Part shown: positions 41,922-52,460 of the stretch, one piece after another | Layout of the letters: each line of letters starts with the position of its first letter | Numbering within the stretch: the stretch's first letter is position 1 | Source: Tridacna crocea | Lineage: Eukaryota; Mollusca; Bivalvia; Cardiida; Cardiidae | Assembly (NCBI GenBank): GCA_943736015.1 | Contig: OX031059.1 | Location: forward strand, 59,283,159-59,347,158 | DNA: 64,000 nucleotides | Direction of reading: 5' to 3' | Notes under the pieces: generated by a model | What the model was told of the DNA's origin: nothing | Database searches by the model: none | The model's input: the letters and a program-made list of their open reading frames with translations, nothing else | Position numbers and translations under genes: made by a program

Positions 41922-42146
41922 TTAATTCTATAGCAGACGACAAAATGTTGGACTAATCCAAATTGAAAGTATTTGCAGGCGACAAAATAAATGGAGTCAA
42001 AAAACGATTTTTTGAATTTGGGAGGGTAGAAAACATTGTGGGAAAATGAGAAAATGCTGGTTTACCAGCATTTTCTCCTTTTCCCACAATGTTTTCTAAA
42101 GCTTTCCTTCTCAGGATCATTAAAAGTCGGGATTGTGAAAGAGTTA
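41922..42146 (-). mobile_element. TTAA-hairpin MITE
   Basis: Near complete; centre GCTGGTTTACCAGC. Confidence 0.85.
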
Positions 42147-42523
42147 AAAGCACTCATACTGTGTAACCCTTACACTTTCAAACTAGATCTACCGTGGTAA
42201 GTTTCAAATTATTCAATTTTCGTTTATTAAATGTGATGTAGTGAGATTACTTAAAAGCTTGAAGAGCAGCACGTGACGACTCTTGTCCAATGAAATTGCT
42301 AGACTCTTGATGAGGATAAAGCAGTATCACGAGATAATGAACAGATAAGCAAAACAGAAAATGGTCGTGTGTAGCTATCGTGATACAAAGTTTTGGTGAC
42401 TCAGTTGGACAATCTTTGAATACGGACAGCCTCATGAATACAGCTTTTTTTTTCTTTGCAATGTTTCTTATTCAACATCATTCATTAACTCGTTACTATG
42501 CGGCAAAACTCGATTATATTTTG

Positions 42524-42597
42524 CGAACAGTACAGATCAAGCCATGATCAGACTGCACAAAACGTGCTGTCTGATCTCTGATCAACACTGTCTGATA
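42524..42597. repeat. GACAGTGTAGATC hairpin
   Basis: GAACAGTACAGATCAAGCCA through AGACTGCACAAAACGTGC to GATCAACACTGTCTG. Confidence 0.65.
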
Positions 42598-42971
42598 AGG
42601 AGATTCACAATTCACATTACACTTTTTGGGTTTTTACTTAAACTTATTGCTTACGTATTTTACTTAAGTTATTTAGCAGGAAATGGATTACGAGTCGTCC
42701 AAGCCGAAAGCTCTTGGATAAGACAAAATAAATGTGTCTCAGATACAGGTATTTGTCTTTGACAGGGTCAAAACATTGTGGGGAAATGAAAAAAAGAAAT
42801 CTAGTTACTCATATTTTTTTTTCTGTTCTAACAATGCGTTCAAAAGTTTTCTTTGGTCAACTCTATCTAAGCTGCTAATACAATGAAACGAAAATTTCCA
42901 CTCATTAGTAGAAACCCAAATACATTGTATTGCTATTTCATAGTTCATTTCACCGAAAATAAAATACCAGA

Positions 42972-43040
42972 TCGGACAGCGTAGATCAGAGATCAGATTG
43001 CACGTTTTGTGCAGTCTGATCTTCATCTACACTGTCCGCA
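42972..43040. repeat. GACAGTGTAGATC hairpin, well kept
   Basis: CGGACAGCGTAGATCAGAGA, centre GCACGTTTTGTGC, right arm CTTCATCTACACTGTCCG. Total 69 bp. Confidence 0.75.
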
Positions 43041-43854
43041 AAGGTGCTCCAAGTAGCCCTTAGCAGAAAAAGAATTTATATTCGGTCATGTGTTTTAGAC
43101 AGCCAATGCCTACAAAAGCTCAAAATTGGCTGCGAATGATGGTTTAACCCATCGGTCATTTCTTACTAAAATGTTGAAAAGCAAAATTTACTCCGAAGAC
43201 CTTTTTATATTAAATACATCCAAGTTAAAATAACAATACAGATCTTTATGCCATAAGGCAATTGTCATAATAAATATCCACACAATACCCCATTTTTTTT
43301 TTATTTGAAATTAACGACGTATATAACAAATGTTCGCGCGCATTCTACTGCATATGTATTTTTGTCGTGAATATTGAATCAAAAGTGCACCTATGCATTT
43401 TTTACACATAATGGTAATACTATCTGTGCACTGAAACAAGTAACACTTTCTTCGGGTAGTATTCGTGAAGAAAAAAAATGGCTCTTTGAAATGTCACCGA
43501 GAAATGATTAAAATGGTGTTGACACGGTGTTACACACCTAACAAGGAAACAAAGGCAGGAAATTTAAATCTGTGGAAGTAAAGCTGTTTTCCGCTTTAGA
43601 ATCTATTGTTGGAAAGGAGAAATCACTTTTATTGAGCAATTTCACCTTTTTCCACCATGTCTGTTGAGCTTTTATCCCATTTGTTTCCTTAAAAAAGTAA
43701 TTTCCACAGCGACCTTCAACCTTGTTTTCTGACAAAATTAGCAATTAATGATGCCATTTTTATCTTTTGCCGATTGTTTAGAATTATAAATACTATATGT
43801 CTGGAAATTTTTAAGAAAATTCTGTCCGTTAGAAAGTATGTATTTTTCTAAGAT
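43041..43854 (+). other. Intergenic, no clear feature
   Basis: AT-rich. A worn hairpin GGAGAAATCACTTTTATTGA at 43617 resembles subfamily B of the TTAA-hairpin MITE. No exon. Confidence 0.4.
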
Positions 43855-44225
43855 TAACCCCTACTTCGATCAATTCCCCGTGGGGTCCCGGGGGTTTTTT
43901 ACTTTATAGAATAGGACCTCGGCCTTTCTCTATGGCATGTCGTAGAAGGCGACTAAAATTAGAGACAAACGGCTGCTTTCCTCGTAATTCGTAGGATTGC
44001 AGCAGGCTGGGTAGTTCTTATTCCAAATCCTATATTTTTTTTCTTGATGTAAATAGGGTTTGGAATGGGAATCAGTTGGCCTGTGGGACCCCGTGTGGTT
44101 TAATCGGGGGTATAAGAATAAACCACTGCAGTCCCGCGATCGTCACATCTGCCATTTCATCTGGCGGAACAAAAGTGACAGCATGCATGTCGTAAAAGGC
44201 GACAAAAGGGGCATCATTTTGTGTT
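43855..44225. repeat. Unclassified repeat-like segment with paired words
   Basis: GGCATGTCGTAGAAGGCGAC (43934) and GCATGTCGTAAAAGGCGACA (44184) are near-direct copies. GTGGGGTCCCGGGGG and GTGGGACCCCGTGTGG are partly inverted. Likely an old element; no known family recognised. Confidence 0.4.
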
Positions 44226-44945
44226 TCATCCATTCCTCATTTATCATGTTTGTCTTATGTTGTTGCACATGTATGTTATTTTCACCTCGCATTATTGTTT
44301 ACTAAGTAAGTGCGCCCAATATGACCTAAGTTGTCGACGGGCCATAACACACTATTCATTCATTTATTCATTCATTACTTCGATCAAATTATCTCCCTTT
44401 TTAACTCAATGGTCTTTAGTGTATATAACATGCGTATTTGTACATTTATCATGCTAAAAACCAGGCTTTCACATATTTTTTGTGCAAATGTATATGAGTC
44501 TTCATTAAAATGATGTACATTTGTATATTTTTCTTGTATTTTTTCTGTTTAACTTACTATTAAAGAAAAACGCTATAAATCCAATGTAACCCGGACTTTG
44601 GATTTGTACATACCCTTTTCAAAGGCAAATTTCTTAGAAACGAGCATGGCTACCCACATCATTTTCTATTGTTAATCTCCCAGAGCCATTATTAGCTTTG
44701 TGCGTGCAAAGTTTTTTTTTTTTTAAAAATTCTAAAGAAAAATTTGTCATATACGTCCTTAAGTAACGTTACATGTATTTGGAAAAGTAAATTTACACTG
44801 TACACAGCCTTTGGTTGTCAAAACAATTGTAACTGCTTTGCAGTGCAGATGCAATTTTATATCTTCAGTAAATCTTCACTAATCGCCTTCTTAAAATTTC
44901 TCAAGATATGCCACATTTCATATCGTATGCGGACGGCCTATATTA

Positions 44946-44998
44946 ATATCAGACTGCACAAACCATGCAGTCTGATCCTAATTCTACACTATCCGCTG
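44946..44998. repeat. GACAGTGTAGATC hairpin, short copy
   Basis: ATATCAGACTGCACAAACCA and GCAGTCTGATCCTAATTCTA; ends ACACTATCCGC. Confidence 0.55.
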
Positions 44999-45341
44999 TC
45001 TGATGCTAATCTTCTACCGAAACAGTTTCAACTGAAATAAAAAAGATACACATAGACCTCAGGAAAAGTCGGTTCTGGTTGGCTGGCAGCGAGAGAGTTA
45101 AAAAATGTACCTGTACTGCATGGATTTGGTGCATGAATAAAGATCTTGCACAAGGGTACACTACAATAAACAAGACGCAACTGCAACACTTTCTCATGTA
45201 TAAATGTTTCGCAGACAATGTAGGTCAAGACGAGACTGCACAGAACGTGCTTCCTGGTCTTAGATTTCTTTTTACCGTTTGCTTGTTTAGTCATTCAGGC
45301 GATTGTATTACAGCAGTCGAAAGAAGTCGAGATTGTAAATA

Positions 45342-45421
45342 TCGTCGGTTTACTTCAAAAACCTCGTAACTACAGCTTGTAACAAGCTGTAGTTACGAGG
45401 TTTTCGAAATAAACCGACGAT
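45342..45421. repeat. 80-bp near-perfect palindrome
   Basis: Two 39-base arms with two mismatches: ATCGTCGGTTTACTTCAAAA then ACCTCGTAACTACAGCTTG, loop TA, then the complement. A diverged second copy is at 40395, so this is a small dispersed foldback family. Confidence 0.88.
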
Positions 45422-45526
45422 ATGGTGCTGAGGCAGTCAAGAAGACACGATGAAAGCGGCCTCCATCAGATTTACCATCAGGTAGATTTGTTCTTTAGTC
45501 AGAAACACTGATAAAGGAGAAAGAGT

Positions 45527-45643
45527 CTAAATCCCAACCAGATCGTCTAAATTTCGGTCGTCCGACATGTTGCTGTCCTGGTCACTCTTGCCTGTTTCCA
45601 TTGACGAGCCCTCCATCTTGGATTGAAAACTGAAAGGCCACGT
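45527..45643 (-). CDS. Candidate last exon of an unrecognised minus-strand gene
   Basis: On the minus strand a good acceptor (TATTCATTTTCAG) is followed by 38 open codons and TAG. The peptide starts TWPFSFQSKMEGSSMETG and ends acidic (SDQDSNMSDDRNLDDLVGI). Residue bias and splice context look like a real C-terminus, and no repeat family covers it. Alternatively the internal ATG could start a tiny ORF. The LINE at 46027-51600 lies in the same orientation just upstream, so it would be in the preceding intron. No other exon was found. Confidence 0.38.
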   Translation of the reverse strand, partial: TWPFSFQSKMEGSSMETGKSDQDSNMSDDRNLDDLVGI

Positions 45644-46023
45644 CTGAAAATGAATATAATAAAATAAGAATTAATTTTCAAACATTTGATCATTTTGATG
45701 TAACACTTAACTTTGAATAACTTACTGATAAAGGGGCTGGTTTCTTGAAAAAAAAAAGTCTTTTATTTTGTTCAAATCTTTTAATGAATTTACCGCTTAA
45801 AGTTGATTTATTATTTTGGACGCATTTGACTAACATAAAAGACTTCTGTAACATTCTCACATTCTATGTAGACCTAACTATTCGACTAAACTCAGCAAAA
45901 TAACAGACCTGAAGTCTGTGAAATAAGTTAAATCTGTTTATTTTGCTGATTTGAGTCTGGTACAATGTAGCATGACACGTGAATACAGCACAGTGCAACG
46001 CGACTGTGGTAATACCAAGGCCA

Positions 46024-46215
46024 TTATAATAATAATAATAATAATAATATCTTTATTTAGTGAAGGTTAAAACATTAAGACATATTTCAAAGTCTTTTTT
46101 ACAATGTTGCCTTCAAGATGGGTGGAACAACGACAGTAAAAACCATAATAATTAGGAGAACAATAATAATGATAATAATAATAATGATAATGATGATAAT
46201 AACAATGATGATTAT
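46024..46215. repeat. LINE 3' tail and trinucleotide repeats
   Basis: (TAA)n at 46024-46052 forms the LINE tail. An imperfect TAA/TGA/GAT tract at 46148-46215 lies within the presumed 3' UTR. Confidence 0.8.
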
Positions 46216-46353
46216 GATGATTGGTGATACTGATAATTATGGTGTTTGAAAATAAAAAGAAGATAAATTCATGGCAAAATATTGTATGTTGGAATAATGA
46301 GTTATACGGACAGACACACGTTTTTATTTTTGTACAGATGTATAATTACGTAG

Positions 46354-49300
46354 CTATAATGAGGACTGTACGTTCAATAAATGTTGTTTGAACTGTTTTT
46401 TGAAGCTTATTATTGAATTCGCATCTCTGATGGAAGTAGGAATTTCATTCCACACATCCATGCTGAAATACGAGAATGCCCGTTTCTTGTACGATGTATT
46501 GAATCTAGAGTTTACGATGTCACTACGAGTAGATGACCTTAAGTTATAATTTGTGTTACTCGAAAACGAAATAATGTCACTCATATATCTAGGCGATAGG
46601 TTATTACGACATCTGTAAATTAAAACGCCGGTGTGATACTTACATCTGTTATCGTATGTTAACCACTTAAGTTGAGAAAAAAGATTTTTCGACGGTGTTC
46701 TTGGGGTAACGCCTAGAATAATGCGAGCGATTCTTTTCTGGAGGACGGTTAGCTTAGCGGATTTATATTTGGTGTTCTTCCACCATACTGTACAACAGTA
46801 GTCAAAGATTGGGAGTATGTAAGAGTTATAAAATAACTGTTTCATTTCAAATGTGAGATACATGGAAATTCTCTTTAGCAATGTTATCTTACTGTTAATC
46901 TTAGATACAGTTTTATCAATATGAAAATTCCAGGATAAATGCTTATCAACATATACACCTAATATTTTATGAGATTCAACGTTTTCAATGCAAAAATTAT
47001 CAATATTTAAATCTAGATTAGTAGACCTTAATTTATATTTAGGTCCTATAAGCATACATTTTGTTTTATTTGGGTTTACAAGCATATTGTTAACAGTGCA
47101 CCAACTGAGTATACATTCTAGACTATTCTGGAGATCAGCTTGTATTTCTATAAGGTTTGTTCCGGATGTATACAATGTCGAATCGTCCGCATAAAGGTCT
47201 AAATTAGACTTACCGACGTGTAAGCCTATGTCATTTATGTAAATTAAAAAGAGTAATGGTCCCAAAATAGAACCCTGAGGGACCCCGCTAGTTAGAATTC
47301 GTGGCGAAGAAAATTCATTGTTATACCTAATAAACTGTTTTCTGTCACTCAAGTAGGATTTGAAAAGTGCCAGAGACTTTTCAGAAAAATGGTGCAGCCT
47401 CAGCTTGTGTAACAAAATCTCATGGTCAACTAAATCGAATGCTTTCTTAAGATCAACAAAAACTGTGCCAATAATTTTCCCTGAATCGATTTCTTTAAGC
47501 CATTCATCAATCAACCGAATAAGTGCCGTCTGACATGAGTGTCTTTCTCTAAACCCTGATTGGTGCTTAGTTAATATATCAAATTTATTTAGAAAGGACA
47601 GTAATTGGTTAGATAAATGACGTTCAAAAATCTTTGATACAGTTGGTAGAATAGATATTGGTCGATAATTGTTTGGATCTTCCTTTTCGAACCCTTTATG
47701 TAGAGGGAGCACATAAGCCTCTTTCAATGCATTTGGAAAAACACCTTTCGCGATGCTGTTATTTATGATCGAAGTTATTGGTAAAACTATATGATCACCA
47801 CAATGTTTCAAAATAGTTGCGCTTATTCCGTCCATTCCTGTAGCTTTATTTGTATCCAGTTTTTTAATCATTCGGCAAACCTCAAAAGGTGTAATAAATT
47901 CTATGTCAAAAACTTGGTCTTTTAATACGTTATTCAAATGTGACTGTAAATATAGGAATGTACTCTCCTTAAATTCTGATCTATTTACTACGTTTGCTAT
48001 ATTAATAAAGTGATCATTGAATGAGTTAAGAATATGATACTTTCCTTCGATGTTTTCCCCGTTAAATACCATTTGTGAAGGTAGGACAGCTTGTTCATTA
48101 TCTGAGTTATCATTGTTTTGTACTTTTCTTAGATTTCTCCACAGATCTTTACTATTTGCGCCATTCTTGATAGCTTTATTATAATACTCCTTCTTATTTT
48201 TACGAATAAGATGCAGTACTTTATTTCTCATCTTTTTAAAATTATCCCAATCTTTTAACTTGTGAAATTGATCTCGTTTATTCATCGCTTGTTTCACTTC
48301 AGCATTAAGCCATTGGGGTAGATGATTACTCTTAACACGTTTACATTTGACTGGAGCATGTTTAGATAAAACTTTATTTAGAGTATCGTAAAATAACGGT
48401 AGTGCGCGTTCTGGGTCGTGCTCGGTTTCGATAAGATGAACTTCTGAAACACTTAAATCATTCTGAAATTCAGATATATTGAAATTTCTAAAACTTCTAT
48501 ACTTCAAATGTGAATGAATACCACCCTTATCACGTCGGTTTCTTATTTTTCGCGTCATGCAAACTGGAGAATGGTCACTAAGTGAAAGAGAAGAAACAAA
48601 TATTTCACTTAGTCTTTCACATCGATTTGTATAGACATGGTCAATAATCGTAGCCGATTTTTTTGACGTTCGTGTGGGTTTATTAACCATCTGTGAAAGA
48701 CCGTATTTTAAAACGAATTTCGACCATTCTTTGCAATCAAAACTTGTTTTATCTGTGAAGAAATGAAAGTTAAAATCGCCCAGTATGTGATATTCAGTGC
48801 GTAATTCCTCTACTTTTTTCAGTTGTTCATCAAAATTGGAGATCCACCCTTTGTAAGAATTTGGTGGACGATAAACAAAACACACTAGAAAAGATTTCGC
48901 ATTTTTGTGACATATTTCAAACCACAAAGATTCAACATCGTCTGATTCTAAATCAGGTCTATGCTTAAAAGGGACATGGTTTTTTATGTAAACTAAAATC
49001 CCTCCTCCCTTTTTATACTTCCTGTCTTTTCTTATATATCTAAAACCAGGAATGTTGAGATTGAAATCAACCAATGATTCATTAAGGTAAGTTTCACACG
49101 CTCCAAATATGTCTACCGCACTCGCAGATAAAATGTATTTAATTTCATCAAATTTCGGGATAAAATGTTGAATATTCATATGAACAATGTGTAATCCTTT
49201 TTGTTTAAATTGTAATGGATGCTCTAACTTACCATATGACATATCGAGATGATACTCGTTACAACTAGTAAGCGTGGAATTTTTAATTGCATTATTTGAC

Positions 49301-49425
49301 TGTGTTTTATCAAAATCGTAATATTTTGTTGATTGCTCAACATCAGTGTTTACCTGATTGCATGTACATGGGCATTTGAGACAAATAGAACATATTTTGT
49401 ATAAAGTTTCGAATCTGTTTTTCAA
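46354..49425 (-). CDS. LINE ORF2: endonuclease and reverse transcriptase
   Basis: 1,023 residues. An N-terminal cysteine cluster (CSICLKCPCTC, residues 12-22) comes first. The endonuclease follows, with HMNIQHF near 82, the catalytic glutamate in ACETYL near 111, LGDFN near 214-218 and SDHSPV at 283-288. The reverse transcriptase has NYRPISILP near 588, FVDLKKAFD at 656-664 (first catalytic Asp), GVPQGSILGP at 714-723 and YADD at 745-748. The C-terminal part (CCTVWW, RIARIILGV) is typical of this clade. No RNase H is seen. It nicks target DNA and copies the element RNA in the nucleus. Confidence 0.96.
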   Translation of the reverse strand: MKNRFETLYKICSICLKCPCTCNQVNTDVEQSTKYYDFDKTQSNNAIKNSTLTSCNEYHLDMSYGKLEHPLQFKQKGLHIVHMNIQHFIPKFDEIKYILSASAVDIFGACETYLNESLVDFNLNIPGFRYIRKDRKYKKGGGILVYIKNHVPFKHRPDLESDDVESLWFEICHKNAKSFLVCFVYRPPNSYKGWISNFDEQLKKVEELRTEYHILGDFNFHFFTDKTSFDCKEWSKFVLKYGLSQMVNKPTRTSKKSATIIDHVYTNRCERLSEIFVSSLSLSDHSPVCMTRKIRNRRDKGGIHSHLKYRSFRNFNISEFQNDLSVSEVHLIETEHDPERALPLFYDTLNKVLSKHAPVKCKRVKSNHLPQWLNAEVKQAMNKRDQFHKLKDWDNFKKMRNKVLHLIRKNKKEYYNKAIKNGANSKDLWRNLRKVQNNDNSDNEQAVLPSQMVFNGENIEGKYHILNSFNDHFINIANVVNRSEFKESTFLYLQSHLNNVLKDQVFDIEFITPFEVCRMIKKLDTNKATGMDGISATILKHCGDHIVLPITSIINNSIAKGVFPNALKEAYVLPLHKGFEKEDPNNYRPISILPTVSKIFERHLSNQLLSFLNKFDILTKHQSGFRERHSCQTALIRLIDEWLKEIDSGKIIGTVFVDLKKAFDLVDHEILLHKLRLHHFSEKSLALFKSYLSDRKQFIRYNNEFSSPRILTSGVPQGSILGPLLFLIYINDIGLHVGKSNLDLYADDSTLYTSGTNLIEIQADLQNSLECILSWCTVNNMLVNPNKTKCMLIGPKYKLRSTNLDLNIDNFCIENVESHKILGVYVDKHLSWNFHIDKTVSKINSKITLLKRISMYLTFEMKQLFYNSYILPIFDYCCTVWWKNTKYKSAKLTVLQKRIARIILGVTPRTPSKNLFSQLKWLTYDNRCKYHTGVLIYRCRNNLSPRYMSDIISFSSNTNYNLRSSTRSDIVNSRFNTSYKKRAFSYFSMDVWNEIPTSIRDANSIISFKKQFKQHLLNVQSSL

Positions 49426-49455
49426 ATTAAGAGATGTGTATCTGTCCGTGATTTC

Positions 49456-51399
49456 CTAATGCGATTTATTTTTCCTACATTCATCCGTAAAATGGTTGTT
49501 CATGCCACATTTCATACAATGGCGATAGGAAACTCTGAGATTTCTCCAGCCGCCAGTTCTGTGAAACGTGTTATTCCTTTTTTGTCTACAATATTCTATT
49601 TTATGATCTTGCTGTCCGCAATAAAAGCAACACATTCGCTGATTATATTTTTTCAGTCCAGAATCTTTTTTGAGTATTGATATGTGGTCATTGTACGTTT
49701 TAAGCAAAACGGCAGTCCCTTTGTCCGATAAATGGATCTGATCTTTCCAATATGAACATGTATTCAGTTTTAATCTTTGACTGGTCGGGATACAGACAGC
49801 TTCATTGTCCTTGCACAAGAAATTAATATAATTGTTCATATCGGTAACATCTGCATCTTTTCTAGGGGTAATTTCTGATATGTACACTTGAGTATCGGGA
49901 GACTGAGTTTTGATGTATTTTACAACATTTACAAAATCATTCTCGACCGCCTCTTCATTTCTCCCCGAAGCTAAATCGTTTCCACCAACCTGTATTACGA
50001 TAGCTCGATAGGTCGAAATGTCCAGATGTTCTAGCCGTCTCTTGAGGGTTGTTATTCGTGCTCCACGAATTGTCATGACATCTACATTTCGGGCCAAACC
50101 CCTCTTATGTACTCGTTGTAGAATAGAGCTTCCAATGAGTAGAATTTTCTCTTTAGTGGGTTTGGAATATGGTTGGACAGATGTCTGGTTTGAAAGAGCT
50201 TTCTCAGTATATTTGATCGTAGTACTTTTTTCATGCTTAGGCTCATTCTTCTTTTCTATACATGTTTCATGCGAAGGCGTATTCTTCTTTTCTGTATCTG
50301 TTTCATTCAACATTGTAGTTTTTGTACTTTTGCTGTCAACTTTATCTTTGTTCTGCTTGGCTTGCACTATGCGATCTGTAATTGACTGTAGCCGTTTTTG
50401 TATTTTAGATGATTCGGTTGATAATTCATTTTTTATGCTATTTGTTGAATTCGTAACATCTTCAACTTTTGCTTGTAATACATCCGAGCGAACTTTACAC
50501 ATGTTCTTAATAGACGTAATTTCATCTTTAATCCCTCCAATTGCCTTGGACGTGGAATGCACATGCGTAAGTAATATGTCCTTCACCTTCCGAATTTCCT
50601 GAAATATGGCATTCAAACTAACATTTGTGTTAGATAGATCACCAGAAGAATTTGGTGTCATTTGCCCATCATTACGGCCATGTATGGTGAGATCGACATA
50701 AGACTCAGTTTTAACTTTTGACTCTGTAGTATTAGGGTTGGGTCTTGTTGCTGAATCATCTGAATCTATGCTTATATTTGTAGCTCTCCGTGAATCTTTT
50801 GAGGTACTTGGGAGGCAAATACACTTATTTTGGGTTGTAGCTGTAGGTGTAGAGTCCGAATCTGTGTTGTTACAGTTGTTTGTATGACCACATTTCAGTA
50901 AAATAGCTCTTATTTTACTGTTTACTTCCTCCACTGATGTGTTTGACATATTCACAGACTTTTTGATAGATTCTAGAATTGACAACAAATGGGTTTTCAT
51001 AAACAGAGCTGTATTTTTACCATTCACTAAACTCGTGCTCCGGGTATGGTACATGTTCACAGTATATAGATGGCCGTCAGTGCCATATAACTTGTAAATG
51101 CTTTCTGTAACATTGCCCTTGTTGTCAGTGACTGGAATTCTTACACATTTGAGTGGGTTTTGCAACAAAGAAAAATACTTTTCCAATGCACCTTTGAAAA
51201 TTTCGTAGAATCCGGTATTAAATTCAATCTTTACACCACCACCAGTCTGTACAAAATTAATTTGATCCCTTTCTGTGGCTTCGAGTTTTTTCAGCAGGGA
51301 TTTTTCCTTGTTTAGTTCGTACTGTCTCTTTACAATGTTATGTTCTGCACTTTTGAAATGATCCACAATTTGTAATTGCCGTTTAAGTTTTTTATTCAT
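49456..51399 (-). CDS. LINE ORF1: SGNH esterase and zinc knuckles
   Basis: 647 residues, and the putative RNA-binding partner of ORF2. Residues 1-50 are charged and helical, with a conserved-looking stretch around 60-175, then a Ser/Thr/Asn-rich linker. A helical, coiled-coil-like region spans about 262-350. The SGNH hydrolase-type domain is at 418-575, with block I GSSIL (Ser near 424), block III GGND (472-475) and the Asp-His pair in DQIHLSD (D553, H556). Two CX2CX4HX4C knuckles lie at 591-604 and 628-641. Esterase-type ORF1 proteins are known from CR1-like LINEs. All catalytic positions appear intact. Confidence 0.9.
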   Translation of the reverse strand: MNKKLKRQLQIVDHFKSAEHNIVKRQYELNKEKSLLKKLEATERDQINFVQTGGGVKIEFNTGFYEIFKGALEKYFSLLQNPLKCVRIPVTDNKGNVTESIYKLYGTDGHLYTVNMYHTRSTSLVNGKNTALFMKTHLLSILESIKKSVNMSNTSVEEVNSKIRAILLKCGHTNNCNNTDSDSTPTATTQNKCICLPSTSKDSRRATNISIDSDDSATRPNPNTTESKVKTESYVDLTIHGRNDGQMTPNSSGDLSNTNVSLNAIFQEIRKVKDILLTHVHSTSKAIGGIKDEITSIKNMCKVRSDVLQAKVEDVTNSTNSIKNELSTESSKIQKRLQSITDRIVQAKQNKDKVDSKSTKTTMLNETDTEKKNTPSHETCIEKKNEPKHEKSTTIKYTEKALSNQTSVQPYSKPTKEKILLIGSSILQRVHKRGLARNVDVMTIRGARITTLKRRLEHLDISTYRAIVIQVGGNDLASGRNEEAVENDFVNVVKYIKTQSPDTQVYISEITPRKDADVTDMNNYINFLCKDNEAVCIPTSQRLKLNTCSYWKDQIHLSDKGTAVLLKTYNDHISILKKDSGLKKYNQRMCCFYCGQQDHKIEYCRQKRNNTFHRTGGWRNLRVSYRHCMKCGMNNHFTDECRKNKSH

Positions 51400-51414
51400 C
51401 TTTCCTTTGCTGTT

Positions 51415-51480
51415 TCATTCATGTAGGCTGTGGTTGTCATTCACGGCACAAAACACACTATCCATCGGCATTCTCATCAT
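51415..51480 (-). CDS. Short upstream ORF in the LINE leader
   Basis: A 21-codon frame (MMRMPMDSVFCAVNDNHSLHE) ends 15 bp before the ORF1 start codon. It could limit ORF1 translation, but a frame this short can occur by chance. Confidence 0.3.
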   Translation of the reverse strand: MMRMPMDSVFCAVNDNHSLHE

Positions 51481-51554
51481 TTTTGTTAAATTTCTTGTTA
51501 AATATCGGTAATAAATGACTGAACGTTAGAGTAACAATAGATAATTGTTTTCCG

Positions 51555-51562
51555 TGACGTCA
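51555..51562. promoter_or_regulatory. CRE-like TGACGTCA palindrome upstream of LINE ORF1
   Basis: A perfect CREB/ATF consensus about 155 bp upstream of ORF1. A second ATGACGTCACTG lies at about 51942. It may be part of the LINE internal promoter (inference). Confidence 0.35.
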
Positions 51563-51600
51563 TCTACGTGCTGTGTAGCGCTATTCCACAAAAGCCGTTT

Positions 51601-52116
51601 TTACTTCAAATCACCTCTTTTTTTTTGTCTCTTTTGGGGGGAACGTCCAGTCTAATAATAATGAAAATTATGGTTGACCTGTACTTGAAAATCCTGGCAC
51701 TTACTTGTTTTATAATGTCTTTCCAAAGAAGTCCATTTTCTGTCACTGGCGCGAACACATAAAAATTGCAATATCACAGAAAGTCAAAAACTTTATGGAA
51801 TGAGTCTTACACCATTTTGCGTGTTTTCGAACAGCTGATTTACAAGCAAATTTTTGTCGCTTTGCATATTAAAAGAGATTTTTACTTCGAAAAAAAAACT
51901 CATTTTCAAGTTACCCGTTAATTTTTTCAGTTGTTTATTTCATGACGTCACTGCCGAAGTCGTCCGTGGCTGTTATATGTCTCCGCCCTCCGATACTTAT
52001 TTTCAATGAAAGTCACTTAAAGTAAACAAATCGTCCTCTACATGACCAAGAAAGATGAAAAAATCAGGGATTTACTAGTATAGAGTTATGTTTTTGATCA
52101 AATTGACACTGGTAGC
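51601..52116 (-). other. LINE 5' flank or leader, no gene seen
   Basis: T-rich; it may hold the true LINE 5' end. No target duplication could be matched with the 3' flank. Confidence 0.35.
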
Positions 52117-52190
52117 ATTCTTTATCAAGCGACAAAATTTTACACTGGGCCAAATTGAAATTATTTGCACACGACAAAATAGATAGTGAA
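52117..52190 (-). mobile_element. TTAA-hairpin MITE fragment
   Basis: TTTATCAAGCGACAAAATTT to GCACACGACAAAATA; no hairpin. Confidence 0.55.
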
Positions 52191-52231
52191 TTTGAGTAAA
52201 ATAAGAAACTTAAGATTTTCAAGAAACAAGG

Positions 52232-52460
52232 GCCCATAGCCAACTACCATCCTTAAGAACGTTCTTTGTCTTTTTTCCCCAGAATTTTCTATATTTGAAA
52301 GTAACAAATCTCCTGATTGGCTAAACCAATGGCTAGCCTATCAGAAGTTTTGTTACTTTCAAACTTTGAATATCTTGGAGAATAAGATTAAGAATATTCT
52401 TAAGAATGGTCGTTGAATACAGACCCAGGGTACGTATTCAACAACCATTCTCAGTTTCAT
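52232..52460. mobile_element. Palindromic MITE, copy of 28222
   Basis: TCCTGATTGGCTAAACCAAT meets GGCTAGCCTATCAGAAG, with outer arms AAGAACGTTCTTTGTC and AAGAATATTCTTAAGAATGG. A second partial copy seems to follow from 52428. Confidence 0.7.

Larger units (their letters stand above)
46027..51600 (-). mobile_element. Near-intact two-ORF LINE retrotransposon
   Basis: Minus strand: 5' region, ORF1 (647 aa), a 30-bp spacer, ORF2 (1,023 aa), a 3' UTR of about 330 bp and an AATAAAG-like word followed by an (ATT)n tail. An apurinic-type endonuclease, an SGNH esterase in ORF1 and a microsatellite tail rather than poly(A) point to the CR1/L2/Jockey-related clades (family knowledge). Both ORFs are uninterrupted, so the copy is young and may be able to move. 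The exact 5' end is uncertain; 51,600 is an estimate. Confidence 0.9.

Noticed and set aside
50018-50602. 194-codon plus-strand open frame
   Set aside because: It is antisense to LINE ORF1 and hydrophobic only because of reverse-complement composition.
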